From contig JAAYCY010000008.1 in NCBI GenBank assembly GCA_012729535.1, forward strand, positions 1-64,000: a stretch of 64,000 nt of DNA, read 5' to 3'. Shown piece after piece: positions 17,561 through 26,614 of this stretch (positions are counted from its first letter, which is position 1; every line of letters starts with the position of its first letter). This stretch comes from Methanomicrobiales archaeon. GTDB taxonomy: Archaea; Halobacteriota; Methanomicrobia; Methanomicrobiales; Methanospirillaceae. The notes beneath the pieces are model-generated. The model did not search any database. It was not told where the DNA came from and saw nothing but the letters and a program-made list of their open reading frames with translations. The translations under genes and the position numbers were made by a program.

Positions 17561-18874
17561 TTAGATAAGCCCCATCACATCCGCTTCATGGAGCAGGCTT
17601 TCACGGTATGCAGGATGGGCCAGATCAATAATAGCAAGCGCACGCTGCCTTGTGTCTTTCCCTTTCAGGTTTACACATCCATATTCAGTGACAAGATAAT
17701 GCACATCCGATCTCGGTGTGGTGATTGCGGCTCCTTCTTCAAGTCTTGGGACAATTTTGGATATTTTTCCTCCTTTTGCTGTAGAGTAGAATGCCAGAAC
17801 TGACTTTCCACCTCTCGAATCAAATGCACCCCTGACAAAATCAAGCTGCCCCCCTGTTCCGCTAAAAAGCGCTCCAGATAAATACTCGGCATTTGCCTGA
17901 CCTAAAAGATCAACTTCGAGAATCGAGTTGACTGATATCATATTATTATTTTTTGCAATAATGTCAGGGGCACACACATGTGAGGCAGGGTAACTTTCTA
18001 TTGAGGGATTGTTATCCATGAATTCATACATTCGTTTCGTTCCCGCTGCAGTAGTAAATACATGCTTCTCACGGTGCATCGTTTTTTTCTTCCCGGTAAT
18101 AATTCCGTCTTCTATGAGATCTACCATTCCTTCTGTAAAAAGTTCGGTATGAATACCAAGATCAGAATGTGAACCAAGATACCTTGTAACAGCATTCGGA
18201 AGACCTCCGATACCCAGCTGAAGAGTGGCCCCGTTGGGAATCATATCAGCAATGGTCTTACCAATAATTTTATCCTCTGGTTTTTCTTCTGGGATTGCGA
18301 TTTCGAGCAGATCTGTATCATACTCGACGATACCATCAACATCCGAGATATGGATCTGTGAATCACCAAAAACCCTCGGCATATTTTTATTCACTTCGAC
18401 AATCAGTTGTTTTCCACACCTTGCAGCAGTAGAAATGTAGTCATTCCCTGTTCCAAAACTAAAAAAACCAGATTTGTCCATGGGTGAAACCGTAGTAATA
18501 ACGGTATCTATTTCCATGAACTCCTGGCACAAACGGGGAATCTGATGGAGGTATGAGGGGACAAAATAACTCAACCCATACTTTGTCAATGCCCGGTCAG
18601 CTGCTCCACTGAACCAGGAATGGTGGGTTATCTGGTCACAAAGTTCGGGGGCCAGGATGGTGTTTTGTGAATGCTCTCTTGGAAGAAATGAATAAATATT
18701 AATGTTTTGGAGGTTTTCAGCCAGAATCCTGTCAGCAAGTGCACGAAGGAGAGCGGGAGGCTGGGAAATGCTCATCCCATATACAATCGTTTCTCCGCTT
18801 TCAATGGTTTTTACTGCATCATCTGGACTTTTTAAGAGGTTCTTGTACCGTGAATCAGATTTTGTATGTGCCAT
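17561..18874 (-). CDS. acetyl-CoA hydrolase/transferase family protein
   Basis: About 437 residues from the ATG at 18874 (a TTG lies six codons upstream). Family I CoA-transferase: two alpha/beta domains, with the conserved segment LGIHTELFTEGMVDLIEDG bearing the glutamate that forms the glutamyl-CoA thioester, and GATLQLGIGGLPNAV for CoA binding. Relatives are 4-hydroxybutyrate CoA-transferase and acetyl-CoA hydrolase. In a methanogen it could salvage acyl-CoAs. It starts 51 bases upstream of the radical SAM gene on the same strand. Confidence 0.9.
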   Translation of the reverse strand: MAHTKSDSRYKNLLKSPDDAVKTIESGETIVYGMSISQPPALLRALADRILAENLQNINIYSFLPREHSQNTILAPELCDQITHHSWFSGAADRALTKYGLSYFVPSYLHQIPRLCQEFMEIDTVITTVSPMDKSGFFSFGTGNDYISTAARCGKQLIVEVNKNMPRVFGDSQIHISDVDGIVEYDTDLLEIAIPEEKPEDKIIGKTIADMIPNGATLQLGIGGLPNAVTRYLGSHSDLGIHTELFTEGMVDLIEDGIITGKKKTMHREKHVFTTAAGTKRMYEFMDNNPSIESYPASHVCAPDIIAKNNNMISVNSILEVDLLGQANAEYLSGALFSGTGGQLDFVRGAFDSRGGKSVLAFYSTAKGGKISKIVPRLEEGAAITTPRSDVHYLVTEYGCVNLKGKDTRQRALAIIDLAHPAYRESLLHEADVMGLI

Positions 18875-18929
18875 TACTGTATCATATTCCAATGACCATC
18901 AGAGATGATATATAATTGGTTCGATTCGA

Positions 18930-19691
18930 ATGGCATATATGGCAACTCTTCCTACGCTTTCCATGGATCCGGTTATTGCAGCAATCAGGGAAGAACTCCT
19001 GACTGTCATTGATGAAAAAACCAGGGAGAGTTTTCATCGTTTTTTTAAAGAGGATGTAAAAGCATACGGATGTAAAACAGCAGATGTTACAAAAATCGCA
19101 AAAAAGTACTGGAAAACTGTGAAGGATCAGGAGAAAGAAGAAATATTCTCTCTTTGTGAGGAACTCTACGAGTCTGGACTGCTTGAGGAAGCATTTATCG
19201 TCTCCTCCTGGGCTTCAAATATGAAAGATCGGTTTGAACCTGAAGATATTGAGAGGTTTAGGTACTGGGTGAGCACTTATATCACCAACTGGGCTGCCTG
19301 TGATGGTTTTTGTAATCATGCAGTAGGAGATTTCATTCAAAAATATCCTGAATACTTAGATGAACTGAAAGAATGGACACAGTCAGATAACCGATGGATG
19401 CGAAGGGCTGCAGCAGTTTCTCTGATTATTCCGGCAAAACATGGAAAATATCTGAAGGATGTAATAGAAATTGCCGATCTTCTCCTCACTGATGATGATG
19501 ATATGGTCAGGAAAGGGTATGGGTGGCTGCTTAAAGAAGCAAGCAGACTTCACCAGAATGAGGTTTTTGAATATGTTATGGCTCACAAAAAAGAGATGCC
19601 ACGGACATCACTTCGGTATGCTATTGAACTAATGCCACCTGAAAGAAAAGCTGAAGCGATGAAAAAGGACTGGAATGTTAAAAAATTGTAG
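18930..19691 (+). CDS. DNA alkylation repair protein (AlkD-like)
   Basis: 253 residues, all helical with HEAT-like repeats, as in AlkC/AlkD glycosylases that excise N3/N7-alkylpurines. Recognisable parts are DVKAYGCKTADVTKIAKKYW, then ERFRYWVSTYITNWAACDGF and CNHAVGDFIQKYP with the W.D.N.vGdFI pattern, and NRWMRRAAAVSLIIPAKHGK. The gene is divergent from the CoA-transferase gene. Its 3' end overlaps the convergent TPR gene by 14 bases. Confidence 0.9.
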   Translation: MAYMATLPTLSMDPVIAAIREELLTVIDEKTRESFHRFFKEDVKAYGCKTADVTKIAKKYWKTVKDQEKEEIFSLCEELYESGLLEEAFIVSSWASNMKDRFEPEDIERFRYWVSTYITNWAACDGFCNHAVGDFIQKYPEYLDELKEWTQSDNRWMRRAAAVSLIIPAKHGKYLKDVIEIADLLLTDDDDMVRKGYGWLLKEASRLHQNEVFEYVMAHKKEMPRTSLRYAIELMPPERKAEAMKKDWNVKKL

Positions 19692-20724
19692 TATCTTCGA
19701 TAAACCTCTCTATTGCTGTTATTTGTTGTTCCAAATCGTCACTGAGTTGCAGAGCTTTTACCCGGCTGAGATACTTTCGTGCTTCAAAAAAATTTCCTTC
19801 AGTCCTGCATTCATCTGCATAGGTCATCATGAGATCTATCATATCAGGATTCGGCCCGAATGGGACATTTCTGTCTGAAAGGATCTTTTTCCCTTCTGCT
19901 ACATAGTATGATATATCTGAAAAATTACCTGTTTTTTCTCTGATATATGCCAACTCACGGGTGGTAATTGGTGAATCCTCCCATGTTGTCCCCATAAGGT
20001 AACAGGTTACCGCTCCTTCATAGTCACCAGAATCTGTAAAAAAATAACCCATGTTCCGGTATGCATGTGCCAGGTCTTCTGGTTTCCATGCATATGTAAA
20101 ACATAGTTCAGTTATTGTTCTATATTCCTCCATGTTGCCTTTGTCCCGGTAAACCTCTGCCAGTTCAAATAATACCTGACAATTTACCGGACTTATCCTG
20201 ATAACTCCATTAAAGATTGAAATTGCCTTATCTGCTTCTCTTTTTTCTGCATAATATTTCCCTTGTATTAATAAAATTTCAGTTCCCAGGTAGGGGTGAA
20301 CCAGAAGATCCGATTCTGGAGATATGTATGACATATAATATGCATACTCAATGAAGTCACGAAAAGACAGGATTTTTGCCGGTTTTTGATTGTCTGGCAA
20401 AACCTCAGCATAGGGGAGAATATATTCAAGCAAAATTGCAGCATTTTTAAGTTCCTTTTTCCAGATTAATTTCTTTGCTTCATTTATTACTTCCTGAATG
20501 ACACGATCCGGGTTTGGACAGTGAGCGACAAAAGTCCTGAACCCATCCTGTGTAAGAGTGGACACTGCAATTATGGATATTTCACCAATAATCTGGTGGT
20601 AACATTGACGCGATGAAAACCTCTCTACCATCTCCAACAGGTATTCACCGATGGCTTCATGGCTTTCAGGCATATTTTTGTGAATATAATTTAGTATTGT
20701 GTCACAATTATCCGGAATAGTCAT
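19678..20724 (-). CDS. TPR repeat protein, soluble
   Basis: 348 residues. The C-terminal half (about 155-260) contains TPR units: GKYYAEKREADKAISIFNGV, VLFELAEVYRDKGNMEEY and AYRNMGYFFTDSGDYEGAVT. The N-terminal half is helical and unassigned. No signal peptide, so a cytoplasmic scaffold. It is divergent from the DUF99 gene and the shared upstream region contains a 20-base perfect palindrome. Confidence 0.78.
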   Translation of the reverse strand: MTIPDNCDTILNYIHKNMPESHEAIGEYLLEMVERFSSRQCYHQIIGEISIIAVSTLTQDGFRTFVAHCPNPDRVIQEVINEAKKLIWKKELKNAAILLEYILPYAEVLPDNQKPAKILSFRDFIEYAYYMSYISPESDLLVHPYLGTEILLIQGKYYAEKREADKAISIFNGVIRISPVNCQVLFELAEVYRDKGNMEEYRTITELCFTYAWKPEDLAHAYRNMGYFFTDSGDYEGAVTCYLMGTTWEDSPITTRELAYIREKTGNFSDISYYVAEGKKILSDRNVPFGPNPDMIDLMMTYADECRTEGNFFEARKYLSRVKALQLSDDLEQQITAIERFIEDTTIF

Positions 20725-20865
20725 CTGTTATGTTTCCCTGGATGTATTCAGTTCAGATACGTAATCCTGGTTATACCCAGCCGGGTACGGTTTTAATAAA
20801 ACGGCATAATACACAGGTAATTCTTATGCCCGGACACCAAATGCACTTCATAGTGTAAGTGGTAC

Positions 20866-20885
20866 TTTCTGGATTAATCCAGAAA
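20866..20885. promoter_or_regulatory. 20-bp perfect palindrome upstream of DUF99
   Basis: TTTCTGGATTAATCCAGAAA is its own reverse complement. It lies between the divergent TPR gene (start 20724) and the DUF99 gene (start 20969). A TATA-like CTATATATG sits about 12 bases further downstream (20899-20907). That arrangement suits a transcription-factor site just upstream of the DUF99 promoter. The factor is not known. Confidence 0.55.
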
Positions 20886-20968
20886 CATTCTCATGATACT
20901 ATATATGTGTTTTGAATATTCAGTCCTCTGCAGGAGATTTTTTTACTTTTCATTGCTATGATAATAAC

Positions 20969-21562
20969 ATGCAACTCCAAAAGCATGGTATTCGTGTATT
21001 GGGGATCTCAGAGAGTTTTTCCAGTCGTGAAAGGTCAGTTCTCTGTGGAGTTGTTATGAGACGTGATCTGCATATTGATGGATTTTGCTTTGGCACAGTC
21101 ACCATTGGTGGAATGGATGCAACTGAGGAGATTCTCAGGATGGTAACATCCCTGGGACGGCAGGACATCAATGCAATTCTTCTAAATGGTTGCGTTATAG
21201 CGTGGTACAATATTATTGATCCCAAGGTGATCGCAAACCAATCCGGTCTTCCGGTGATATGTGTTTCGTATGAGGAATCAGAAGGTCTGGCTGGACATAT
21301 TGAGCATCATTTTCCCCATGATCGGGAACGGATTCAGGCATATGAAAAACTTGGGGAGAGGATTTCAATATCTTTGAAGACAGGGTATCATCTGTATGCC
21401 AGAGGATATGGGTGCACTGAACCTGAAGTCCGGCAACTGTGCAGGATTTTTACTCTTCATGGAAAGATACCAGAGCCTGTCAGGGTAGCCAGGCTTTGTG
21501 CAAGAACCGTTATGCAACAAACTTATGTTGAGAAAAAATCCAGCAATCTTTCATCTGGTTAA
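20969..21562 (+). CDS. DUF99 / endonuclease V-like protein
   Basis: About 197 residues from the ATG at 20969; the frame is also open upstream to a TTG, but the family start fits MQLQKHGIRVLGISESF. It matches the archaeal DUF99 family: LCGVVMRRDLHIDGFCFGT, VTIGGMDATEEILRMV, DINAILLNGCVIAWYNIID and PVICVSYEESEGL. DUF99 shares the RNase H-like fold of endonuclease V, but its activity has not been shown. The last 53 bases overlap the convergent pilin gene, an unusually long overlap. Confidence 0.87.
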   Translation: MQLQKHGIRVLGISESFSSRERSVLCGVVMRRDLHIDGFCFGTVTIGGMDATEEILRMVTSLGRQDINAILLNGCVIAWYNIIDPKVIANQSGLPVICVSYEESEGLAGHIEHHFPHDRERIQAYEKLGERISISLKTGYHLYARGYGCTEPEVRQLCRIFTLHGKIPEPVRVARLCARTVMQQTYVEKKSSNLSSG

Positions 21563-22100
21563 ACAGGTACTCAGCTTCATACTCTTCCATGTATTCTCTG
21601 TTTAACAGGTTTCCTGGAGCTGGCAGGGAAATGCGTTCATTTGTTTTTTCGTATATTTTAAGCTCAACAGTATCTCCGGGTTTTATGTATCCATTTTTTA
21701 AGTCAATCACTATTATTTCTCCCGGCGAAAAAAACTGGCCTTTACATCCTGAACCTTTGATATTTTTTACACCAAAATGCCTGGTAGGGATAAAATTATG
21801 ACCTTGTAAGGTGGTTATACAGGCCAAAATATCATTTCCATTAACTTTTAATCTTGCCATAAGCTGGTCATTGTCCAGTTCTTCCGAGTAAAATGAGCGG
21901 ATAACTACCTGACTTTCGAGTCTTGTGCCGCTATGGTTTATTCCGATTATCTTAATAAAAGCCGGAACAAGTGAATCATGAACCGGATTAATCGGTAAAA
22001 ATCCCATGGCAAGTAATAAAACGATAATTCCAAGAATAATAATAATTACTATGATGAGGATCATCCCCAATGTACTGGATTCTGCATCATCAGTTCTCAT
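21510..22100 (-). CDS. archaeal type IV pilin-like protein
   Basis: 196 residues. The N-terminus (MRTDDAESSTLGMILIIVII) has a short charged head followed by one long hydrophobic helix (about 12-36), which is the class III/DUF1628-type pilin signature; the cleavage site would precede the hydrophobic stretch. The rest is a beta-rich extracellular domain (VKNIKGSGCKGQFFSPGEII, then YIKPGDTVELKIYEK) like other archaeal pilins. It would be processed by a PibD-like prepilin peptidase and may form a pilus or surface fibre. No pilus assembly genes are nearby. Confidence 0.75.
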   Translation of the reverse strand: MRTDDAESSTLGMILIIVIIIILGIIVLLLAMGFLPINPVHDSLVPAFIKIIGINHSGTRLESQVVIRSFYSEELDNDQLMARLKVNGNDILACITTLQGHNFIPTRHFGVKNIKGSGCKGQFFSPGEIIVIDLKNGYIKPGDTVELKIYEKTNERISLPAPGNLLNREYMEEYEAEYLFNQMKDCWIFSQHKFVA

Positions 22101-22300
22101 TTAATCCAAAGTTGTTTCATTATGAGAAATATGAACTCATTGAAATGAATCTTTAAATAACTGAAAAGAAAATTGAAAAATACAGAGTTACTTAAGGTTA
22201 AACCGGTAATAATTCTGATAAAATGAAAGTCACAAATACCTCAATCCGATCAAAACCTGGATTTGGGATGATTGGTTTCCTGTGACATGAGGTGAAAGAT

Positions 22301-22888
22301 ATGAATCCAAGACGTTTGTTTGTTGGAAACCTTGCCTATTCAGTTGATGAAAAACAACTTTTCAGCCTCTTCTCACGATATGGAGAAGTATTAGGTGTCA
22401 GGATCATCGAAGGAAAGGGCTATGGTTTTGTTGAGATGGAAAGTTATGAAGATGTCCGTGCAGCGAGAAATGCTCTAAATGAAACAGAATTTCAGGGGAG
22501 GAATCTTCTTATTGATGATGTCCGCCCTCCAAAAAATAAACCCGGATTTCAGAAAGGATCTGGTAGAAAATATCAGTCCGGTAGGTCCAATCAGGGAAAA
22601 CATTCTGAAAAATCAGGACAGAGGTCTCAAACCAGAACGAAATCAGCCCGGAGTGGATATGGACGGCCAGGTATTTCTGAGTATTCAGAGCGCACCCTCA
22701 GAAGTGTTTCTCCTCCACCTGGCAGGAATAAGGAGCAGAGTGGTCGAGCAGTAAAGAATTCACCTGTCTCTCAGAAAAAAGATGACAGAGCAAGAGATTC
22801 TCGTTCGATTAGGGTAAAACCGGAAAAAGAATATTCGTCAACGCAGAAAAAATCCAAACCCCGGTTCTGGCCGGGCGGCAAACGTTGA
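22301..22888 (+). CDS. RRM RNA-binding protein with basic tail
   Basis: About 195 residues starting at the ATG at 22301. An in-frame GTG at 22292 lies inside the ribosome site GAGGTGA and is not the start. Residues 4-75 are one RNA recognition motif: RNP2 LFVGNLAYSV and RNP1 GKGYGFVEME. The long C-terminal tail is low-complexity, rich in Arg, Lys, Ser and Gly, and likely to bind RNA non-specifically. A smaller paralogue is encoded at 26074-26406. RRM proteins in methanogens are thought to act as RNA chaperones, often at low temperature. Confidence 0.92.
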   Translation: MNPRRLFVGNLAYSVDEKQLFSLFSRYGEVLGVRIIEGKGYGFVEMESYEDVRAARNALNETEFQGRNLLIDDVRPPKNKPGFQKGSGRKYQSGRSNQGKHSEKSGQRSQTRTKSARSGYGRPGISEYSERTLRSVSPPPGRNKEQSGRAVKNSPVSQKKDDRARDSRSIRVKPEKEYSSTQKKSKPRFWPGGKR

Positions 22889-23012
22889 TTTGACTAATAA
22901 TAATTAATTATTTTATAATCGGTGCAATTTGATTTGTCAGATGATCCACTTCCTAAGAAAAGATAAAGAATAATATGTTAAAAAAACTGGGAATTGCATT
23001 ACAATCTGGGCA

Positions 23013-23840
23013 TCAACTATCGGGAAACACTTCTGTTGACGGACACGTTGGATCTTTAATATATCTGGTCACCAGTTTTATTACTTCAGGATTTTTTGGA
23101 AGATGGATATGACAATAATGGTATGGTTCAGTTTCCAGTGATAAGGGATCAACCGGAATCAGATCAAATTCAGTTCCTGGCAGGTAAGTGTCAGCATACG
23201 GAATTACCCCATCACCAAGCCAGGTTTTTCTCCATTGTTTGTCATGACCCATTACCCACGTTTTCCCCTCAAAAGTTGGAAAAAATGAAGACTCTCCTGT
23301 TTTATTAGCGGCGAGGATATTTCTGTACCTGATATCTGGTCTCAAACCTGCTTTGCACAACTCTTCGGTCTCACGACTTCTGATACGAATGCCCTGAACA
23401 TTCGTATCCTCAGCAGGAATATATTGTTCTGGTACAAACTCTCCACATAATACCTGGATAATAGATGGCCCATGGTTAGGATCGTTAAAAATCTCTGCCA
23501 TGGATGAACCACGGTTTGGCACCCCTATTTCAATTATCTGTCTGACTTTTTCCTCTCTTTTTTTCCTGTCCATAACCTCGAGATAATACCGAGTTACATA
23601 CCCTCCCATTGAATGACAGACAATATCAATGGGATCTGTATATCTCAGGTTTTTTCGTTGCTCATGAATGAATTGTTTCAATCGTTTCGCGATTTCATAT
23701 ATTCCTGAGTCATGGAGATCAGAGTAATCAAATGACCATATAAACCTGTCCGGTAAGGAGATTTTTTCTTTCATTCGTTTCCATACGCCGGGATGACTCT
23801 TCCAGCCATGGACTAAAACAAGGGCTGTTGGTTCTGTCAT
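23013..23840 (-). CDS. alpha/beta hydrolase (lipase-like)
   Basis: 275 residues. The oxyanion region LVLVHGWKSHPGVWKRM is at the N-terminus and the nucleophile elbow CHSMGG has Ser77. A probable acid lies in the GDGVIPYADT segment and a His near the C-terminus (YHYCHIHLPKNP). The fold matches PGAP1/triacylglycerol lipase-like hydrolases. No signal peptide, so it is cytoplasmic. Its ATG overlaps the DUF2115 stop (ATGA, 23837-23840), so the two are co-translated. Confidence 0.88.
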   Translation of the reverse strand: MTEPTALVLVHGWKSHPGVWKRMKEKISLPDRFIWSFDYSDLHDSGIYEIAKRLKQFIHEQRKNLRYTDPIDIVCHSMGGYVTRYYLEVMDRKKREEKVRQIIEIGVPNRGSSMAEIFNDPNHGPSIIQVLCGEFVPEQYIPAEDTNVQGIRIRSRETEELCKAGLRPDIRYRNILAANKTGESSFFPTFEGKTWVMGHDKQWRKTWLGDGVIPYADTYLPGTEFDLIPVDPLSLETEPYHYCHIHLPKNPEVIKLVTRYIKDPTCPSTEVFPDS

Positions 23841-24376
23841 GATTCACTCTGGATAGCAGGACAAAAATTACATATTGAAAAAAAAACGTCCTTTTCTTTA
23901 TCCCTGATTGGGCAATAATACTTTTCTCCTCTTTTCTCAACAACATGTCCACCAGGAAAAGGCATCCCAACTGGATGGCCGGGTTTATCCATGATAAACA
24001 TGCTATACGCAGATATTAAATAGTAAAACAGACGGTTTTTCGGGTTCCATATTTCAGGATTTTTCCATGCTGTTTCATCCCACTGGGTGCACCCTTCCGG
24101 GACCATTCTGCAAAATGAAAGAAAAGTTTCAGGATCTTTTAAGCTCTGTTTCATGTGCAAAAATTTTCCCTTTCGGTATTTTGAAAGCAATTCATGATAT
24201 GACCCAAATAGCTGTTCTTCAAAATATGGTTTAACTCGTCTTTTGTAGGATGAAGGAAGTTTCGAAACCTCAATGTTCATTACACCGCCAATTACCTGGA
24301 GTTCAAATATTGAATATTTTAATACTTCTTCTGCAAGAATTATTCCCAGTTCTCCTTTGGTAGATACATATGACAT
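23837..24376 (-). CDS. DUF2115 / UPF0305 family protein
   Basis: About 180 residues from the ATG at 24376 (a GTG further upstream would add an atypical N-terminus). It has the features of this methanogen-restricted family: Leu-rich helical N-terminus, the middle segment FLSFCRMVPEGCTQWDETAW, and a C-terminal cysteine group (EKYYCPIRDKEKDVFFSICN, then FCPA). These cysteines may bind metal or an Fe-S cluster. Function is unknown. It is coupled to the downstream lipase-like gene. Confidence 0.82.
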   Translation of the reverse strand: MSYVSTKGELGIILAEEVLKYSIFELQVIGGVMNIEVSKLPSSYKRRVKPYFEEQLFGSYHELLSKYRKGKFLHMKQSLKDPETFLSFCRMVPEGCTQWDETAWKNPEIWNPKNRLFYYLISAYSMFIMDKPGHPVGMPFPGGHVVEKRGEKYYCPIRDKEKDVFFSICNFCPAIQSES

Positions 24377-24544
24377 ACGTGTTATTATTATAATTATCTC
24401 TGTAATGTGTGTGTTATTTTTCCAATTGTCGATAATACCGGGTTTCACTTCTTTACCTATATGATAATGATATGTAATAGATGATTGGAAAAAACCCTCC
24501 TACATCTGGTTATTATTCATCACTTAAGATGCTAAATATATGGT

Positions 24545-24853
24545 ATGGAACTATCAGCCATGGAACTTTTTGTACGTGAAGCACCTGAAGTAGCATCGGC
24601 ATTTAATGGTCTTATTCAATCACTTATCGAAACAAAAGGACTAGATCCAAAAACAAAGCAACTCATATATATTGCGATGAAAACTTCAATGGGTGATGAT
24701 TTGGCTGTAAAAGCACATCTTCCAATGGCAAAGGCACTCGGCGCTACCCGTGAAGAAGTTCTTGATGCCGTTCTTCTGACCCTGACCGTAAGTGGTATAT
24801 CAGGGGTTGTCAAGATACTTCCAGATGTTGTGCGGTTATATGATGAAAAATGA
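24545..24853 (+). CDS. carboxymuconolactone decarboxylase-like (CMD) protein
   Basis: 102 residues, all helical, of the CMD/AhpD superfamily: KTKQLIYIAMKTSMGDDLAV, then HLPMAKALGATREEVLDAVL. The redox-active CxxC of AhpD-type peroxidase partners is absent; there is no cysteine at all, so it is not a thiol reductase. Its stop overlaps the start of the Nre repair gene (ATGA, 24850-24853), which suggests co-expression with DNA repair. Confidence 0.9.
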   Translation: MELSAMELFVREAPEVASAFNGLIQSLIETKGLDPKTKQLIYIAMKTSMGDDLAVKAHLPMAKALGATREEVLDAVLLTLTVSGISGVVKILPDVVRLYDEK

Positions 24854-26016
24854 CCTTGGGTAAATCAGAGTATCTCCGGACTCTGACTGCTTCTACTATG
24901 CAGAGTCAGTCTGTTCAGGTGGGGACTGAACTTGACGGGAGCTCACCTCCATCGATATTTATTGGAAGTGCAGGGTACCCCAAGGTGTATGCAGGACCGT
25001 TACTAACCACGGAGCACGGGGATACAGGAATTTATGATCGGCCTGAATTATGGATTCCTACACGTACCTCACAGGAAGAGATTATGAGATACCGGCTGAA
25101 CATGGTCAGGGGAAAACGTCTGGTTGATACAACCGATATTTCAAGTCGGTTTGTAAGTCAGTTGCAGGAGATTGTCCTCTCTGATACCTCAGTTGAGAGC
25201 GAGGCAGCCTTTCATGAAATTCCGACTGGATTTTCATTAAGTGAGGATCATGCTCCCTTTGGTCCAAGTGCATCCATACAAACCCTGTCCTGCGATCCGG
25301 TCAGATGGAACCAGCGACTGGAGAAAGTATTCTATGATACTGATCTTCGTGCTTCGGAGGCAATTGTCCGGCTGCACCAGGAAAAGATACCGTTTTCGAC
25401 AATACAAAAAGCGTTTTGTGCAGGAACCATGGGAAACGGGAAAAAACGCCATCTTGTTCCAACAAGATGGTCAATCACCGCAGTTGACAGTACCCTCGCA
25501 AACAGTATGTATAATCAGGTGAAAAAATTCAGTCCCATCGATACCTGGAGAGTCCATGAGTTTAACAGTCTTCATAACAGGTATGCAGTGATTCTGACAC
25601 CAACCGGTTGGCAATACGAATGGACAGAAGCATTTATTCGCGTGCTCCGCGATGAAGAACTGATCTTTTCAGATAGTGAAATTAAAAAACCGAAGACTGA
25701 ATATTCTTTGGTTGGAGGTTGTTTTTATTCCTGTAAAATGGCAGTCCTTGAGGCACTCCTAAGAGAGAAAAAACAGGCCGGCGCAATTGTTATCAGAGAA
25801 GCAAATCAGGGATATGTTCCGCTGGGTGTGTTTAATGTCCGTGAAAATGTCAGGAATGCCATGTCTTCCGAGGGGACAGAATTTGAGACATTAAAAGAGG
25901 CTTTTTCCCATGTTTCTCAAAGCATGACCCTGCCTGCTGACCGGTATATCAAATCAGGAAGGGTGCTCCGTTCACTATTAAAAGAGCAACAAACAAGACT
26001 CTCTGAGTTTTTTTAA
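24850..26016 (+). CDS. nreA: archaeal DNA repair protein of the Nre family
   Basis: 388 residues. Matches the archaeal Nre (DUF650/DUF651) family: SIFIGSAGYPKVYAGPLLTT, then the middle repeat-poor region with KKRHLVPTRWSITAVDSTLA and the C-terminal half VGGCFYSCKMAVLEALLREK. The extreme C-terminus QTRLSEFF is a textbook PIP box, QxxLxxFF, for binding the sliding clamp PCNA, as described for NreA. The N-terminal zinc finger of some family members is absent. The gene is translationally coupled to a cysteine-free CMD protein. NreA has been implicated in repair of mitomycin C and UV damage in archaea. Confidence 0.9.
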   Translation: MTLGKSEYLRTLTASTMQSQSVQVGTELDGSSPPSIFIGSAGYPKVYAGPLLTTEHGDTGIYDRPELWIPTRTSQEEIMRYRLNMVRGKRLVDTTDISSRFVSQLQEIVLSDTSVESEAAFHEIPTGFSLSEDHAPFGPSASIQTLSCDPVRWNQRLEKVFYDTDLRASEAIVRLHQEKIPFSTIQKAFCAGTMGNGKKRHLVPTRWSITAVDSTLANSMYNQVKKFSPIDTWRVHEFNSLHNRYAVILTPTGWQYEWTEAFIRVLRDEELIFSDSEIKKPKTEYSLVGGCFYSCKMAVLEALLREKKQAGAIVIREANQGYVPLGVFNVRENVRNAMSSEGTEFETLKEAFSHVSQSMTLPADRYIKSGRVLRSLLKEQQTRLSEFF

Positions 26017-26073
26017 ATACCTTTGAGGTTTTATCTCATACTTTATTTATGAATTAAACCAAAAAAAGTTGAA

Positions 26074-26406
26074 TTAGTATCTTCTGCGGCCGCCAAAGCC
26101 TCCGCTTCCGCCACCATAGCCACCACTGCGGTTTCCACCAAAGGACCCGCTTCCGCCAAACTCACGGCGTGGCTGCATCGGACGTGCTTCATCAATACGA
26201 AGGGTTCTTCCACCAAATTCGGTCTGGTTCAATGAATCCATTGCGTTTTGTGCCTCTTCAGAAGAGCTCATTTCGACAAATCCAAATCCTTTCTGTTCAA
26301 TGAGCTTGACGTTGTCGATGGTTCCGTATGGAGCAAACAGTTCTCTGATTTGGGTTTCATTCGTTGAATAGGGGAGGTTTCCAACGTATAATCTCTTTCC
26401 TTCCAT
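26074..26406 (-). CDS. small RRM glycine-rich RNA-binding protein
   Basis: 110 residues. One RNA recognition motif at residues 4-78, with RNP2 LYVGNLPYST and RNP1 KGFGFVEMSS, followed by a short Gly/Arg-rich tail (GGSGGFGGRRRY). This is the cold-inducible RBP architecture common in cyanobacteria and some methanogens. It is a shorter paralogue of the 22301-22888 protein. It stands alone. Confidence 0.93.
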   Translation of the reverse strand: MEGKRLYVGNLPYSTNETQIRELFAPYGTIDNVKLIEQKGFGFVEMSSSEEAQNAMDSLNQTEFGGRTLRIDEARPMQPRREFGGSGSFGGNRSGGYGGGSGGFGGRRRY

Positions 26407-26614
26407 TATCTATCACTTGACTTTCTGCATCCGTGTAAATGACAGTTGGGATCATTGAGGATCTCTTCTGTCAGAGACAAAACCGAGAATAGCATGACAC
26501 AAAACACTTCAGACCGAAGGATGCTCAGGGACTATTTCAGAATAGCTCAAACGTCTGCAATACAATAATTGACTCCAAGGTATTTGAATTCTTACATAAA
26601 AATTGGAGTCTTTA

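Noticed and set aside
18911-18929. tRNA-like sequence GGTTCGATTCGAATGG
   Set aside because: Only the T-loop-like piece is present; no acceptor or anticodon stem surrounds it and it lies between the CoA-transferase and AlkD starts.
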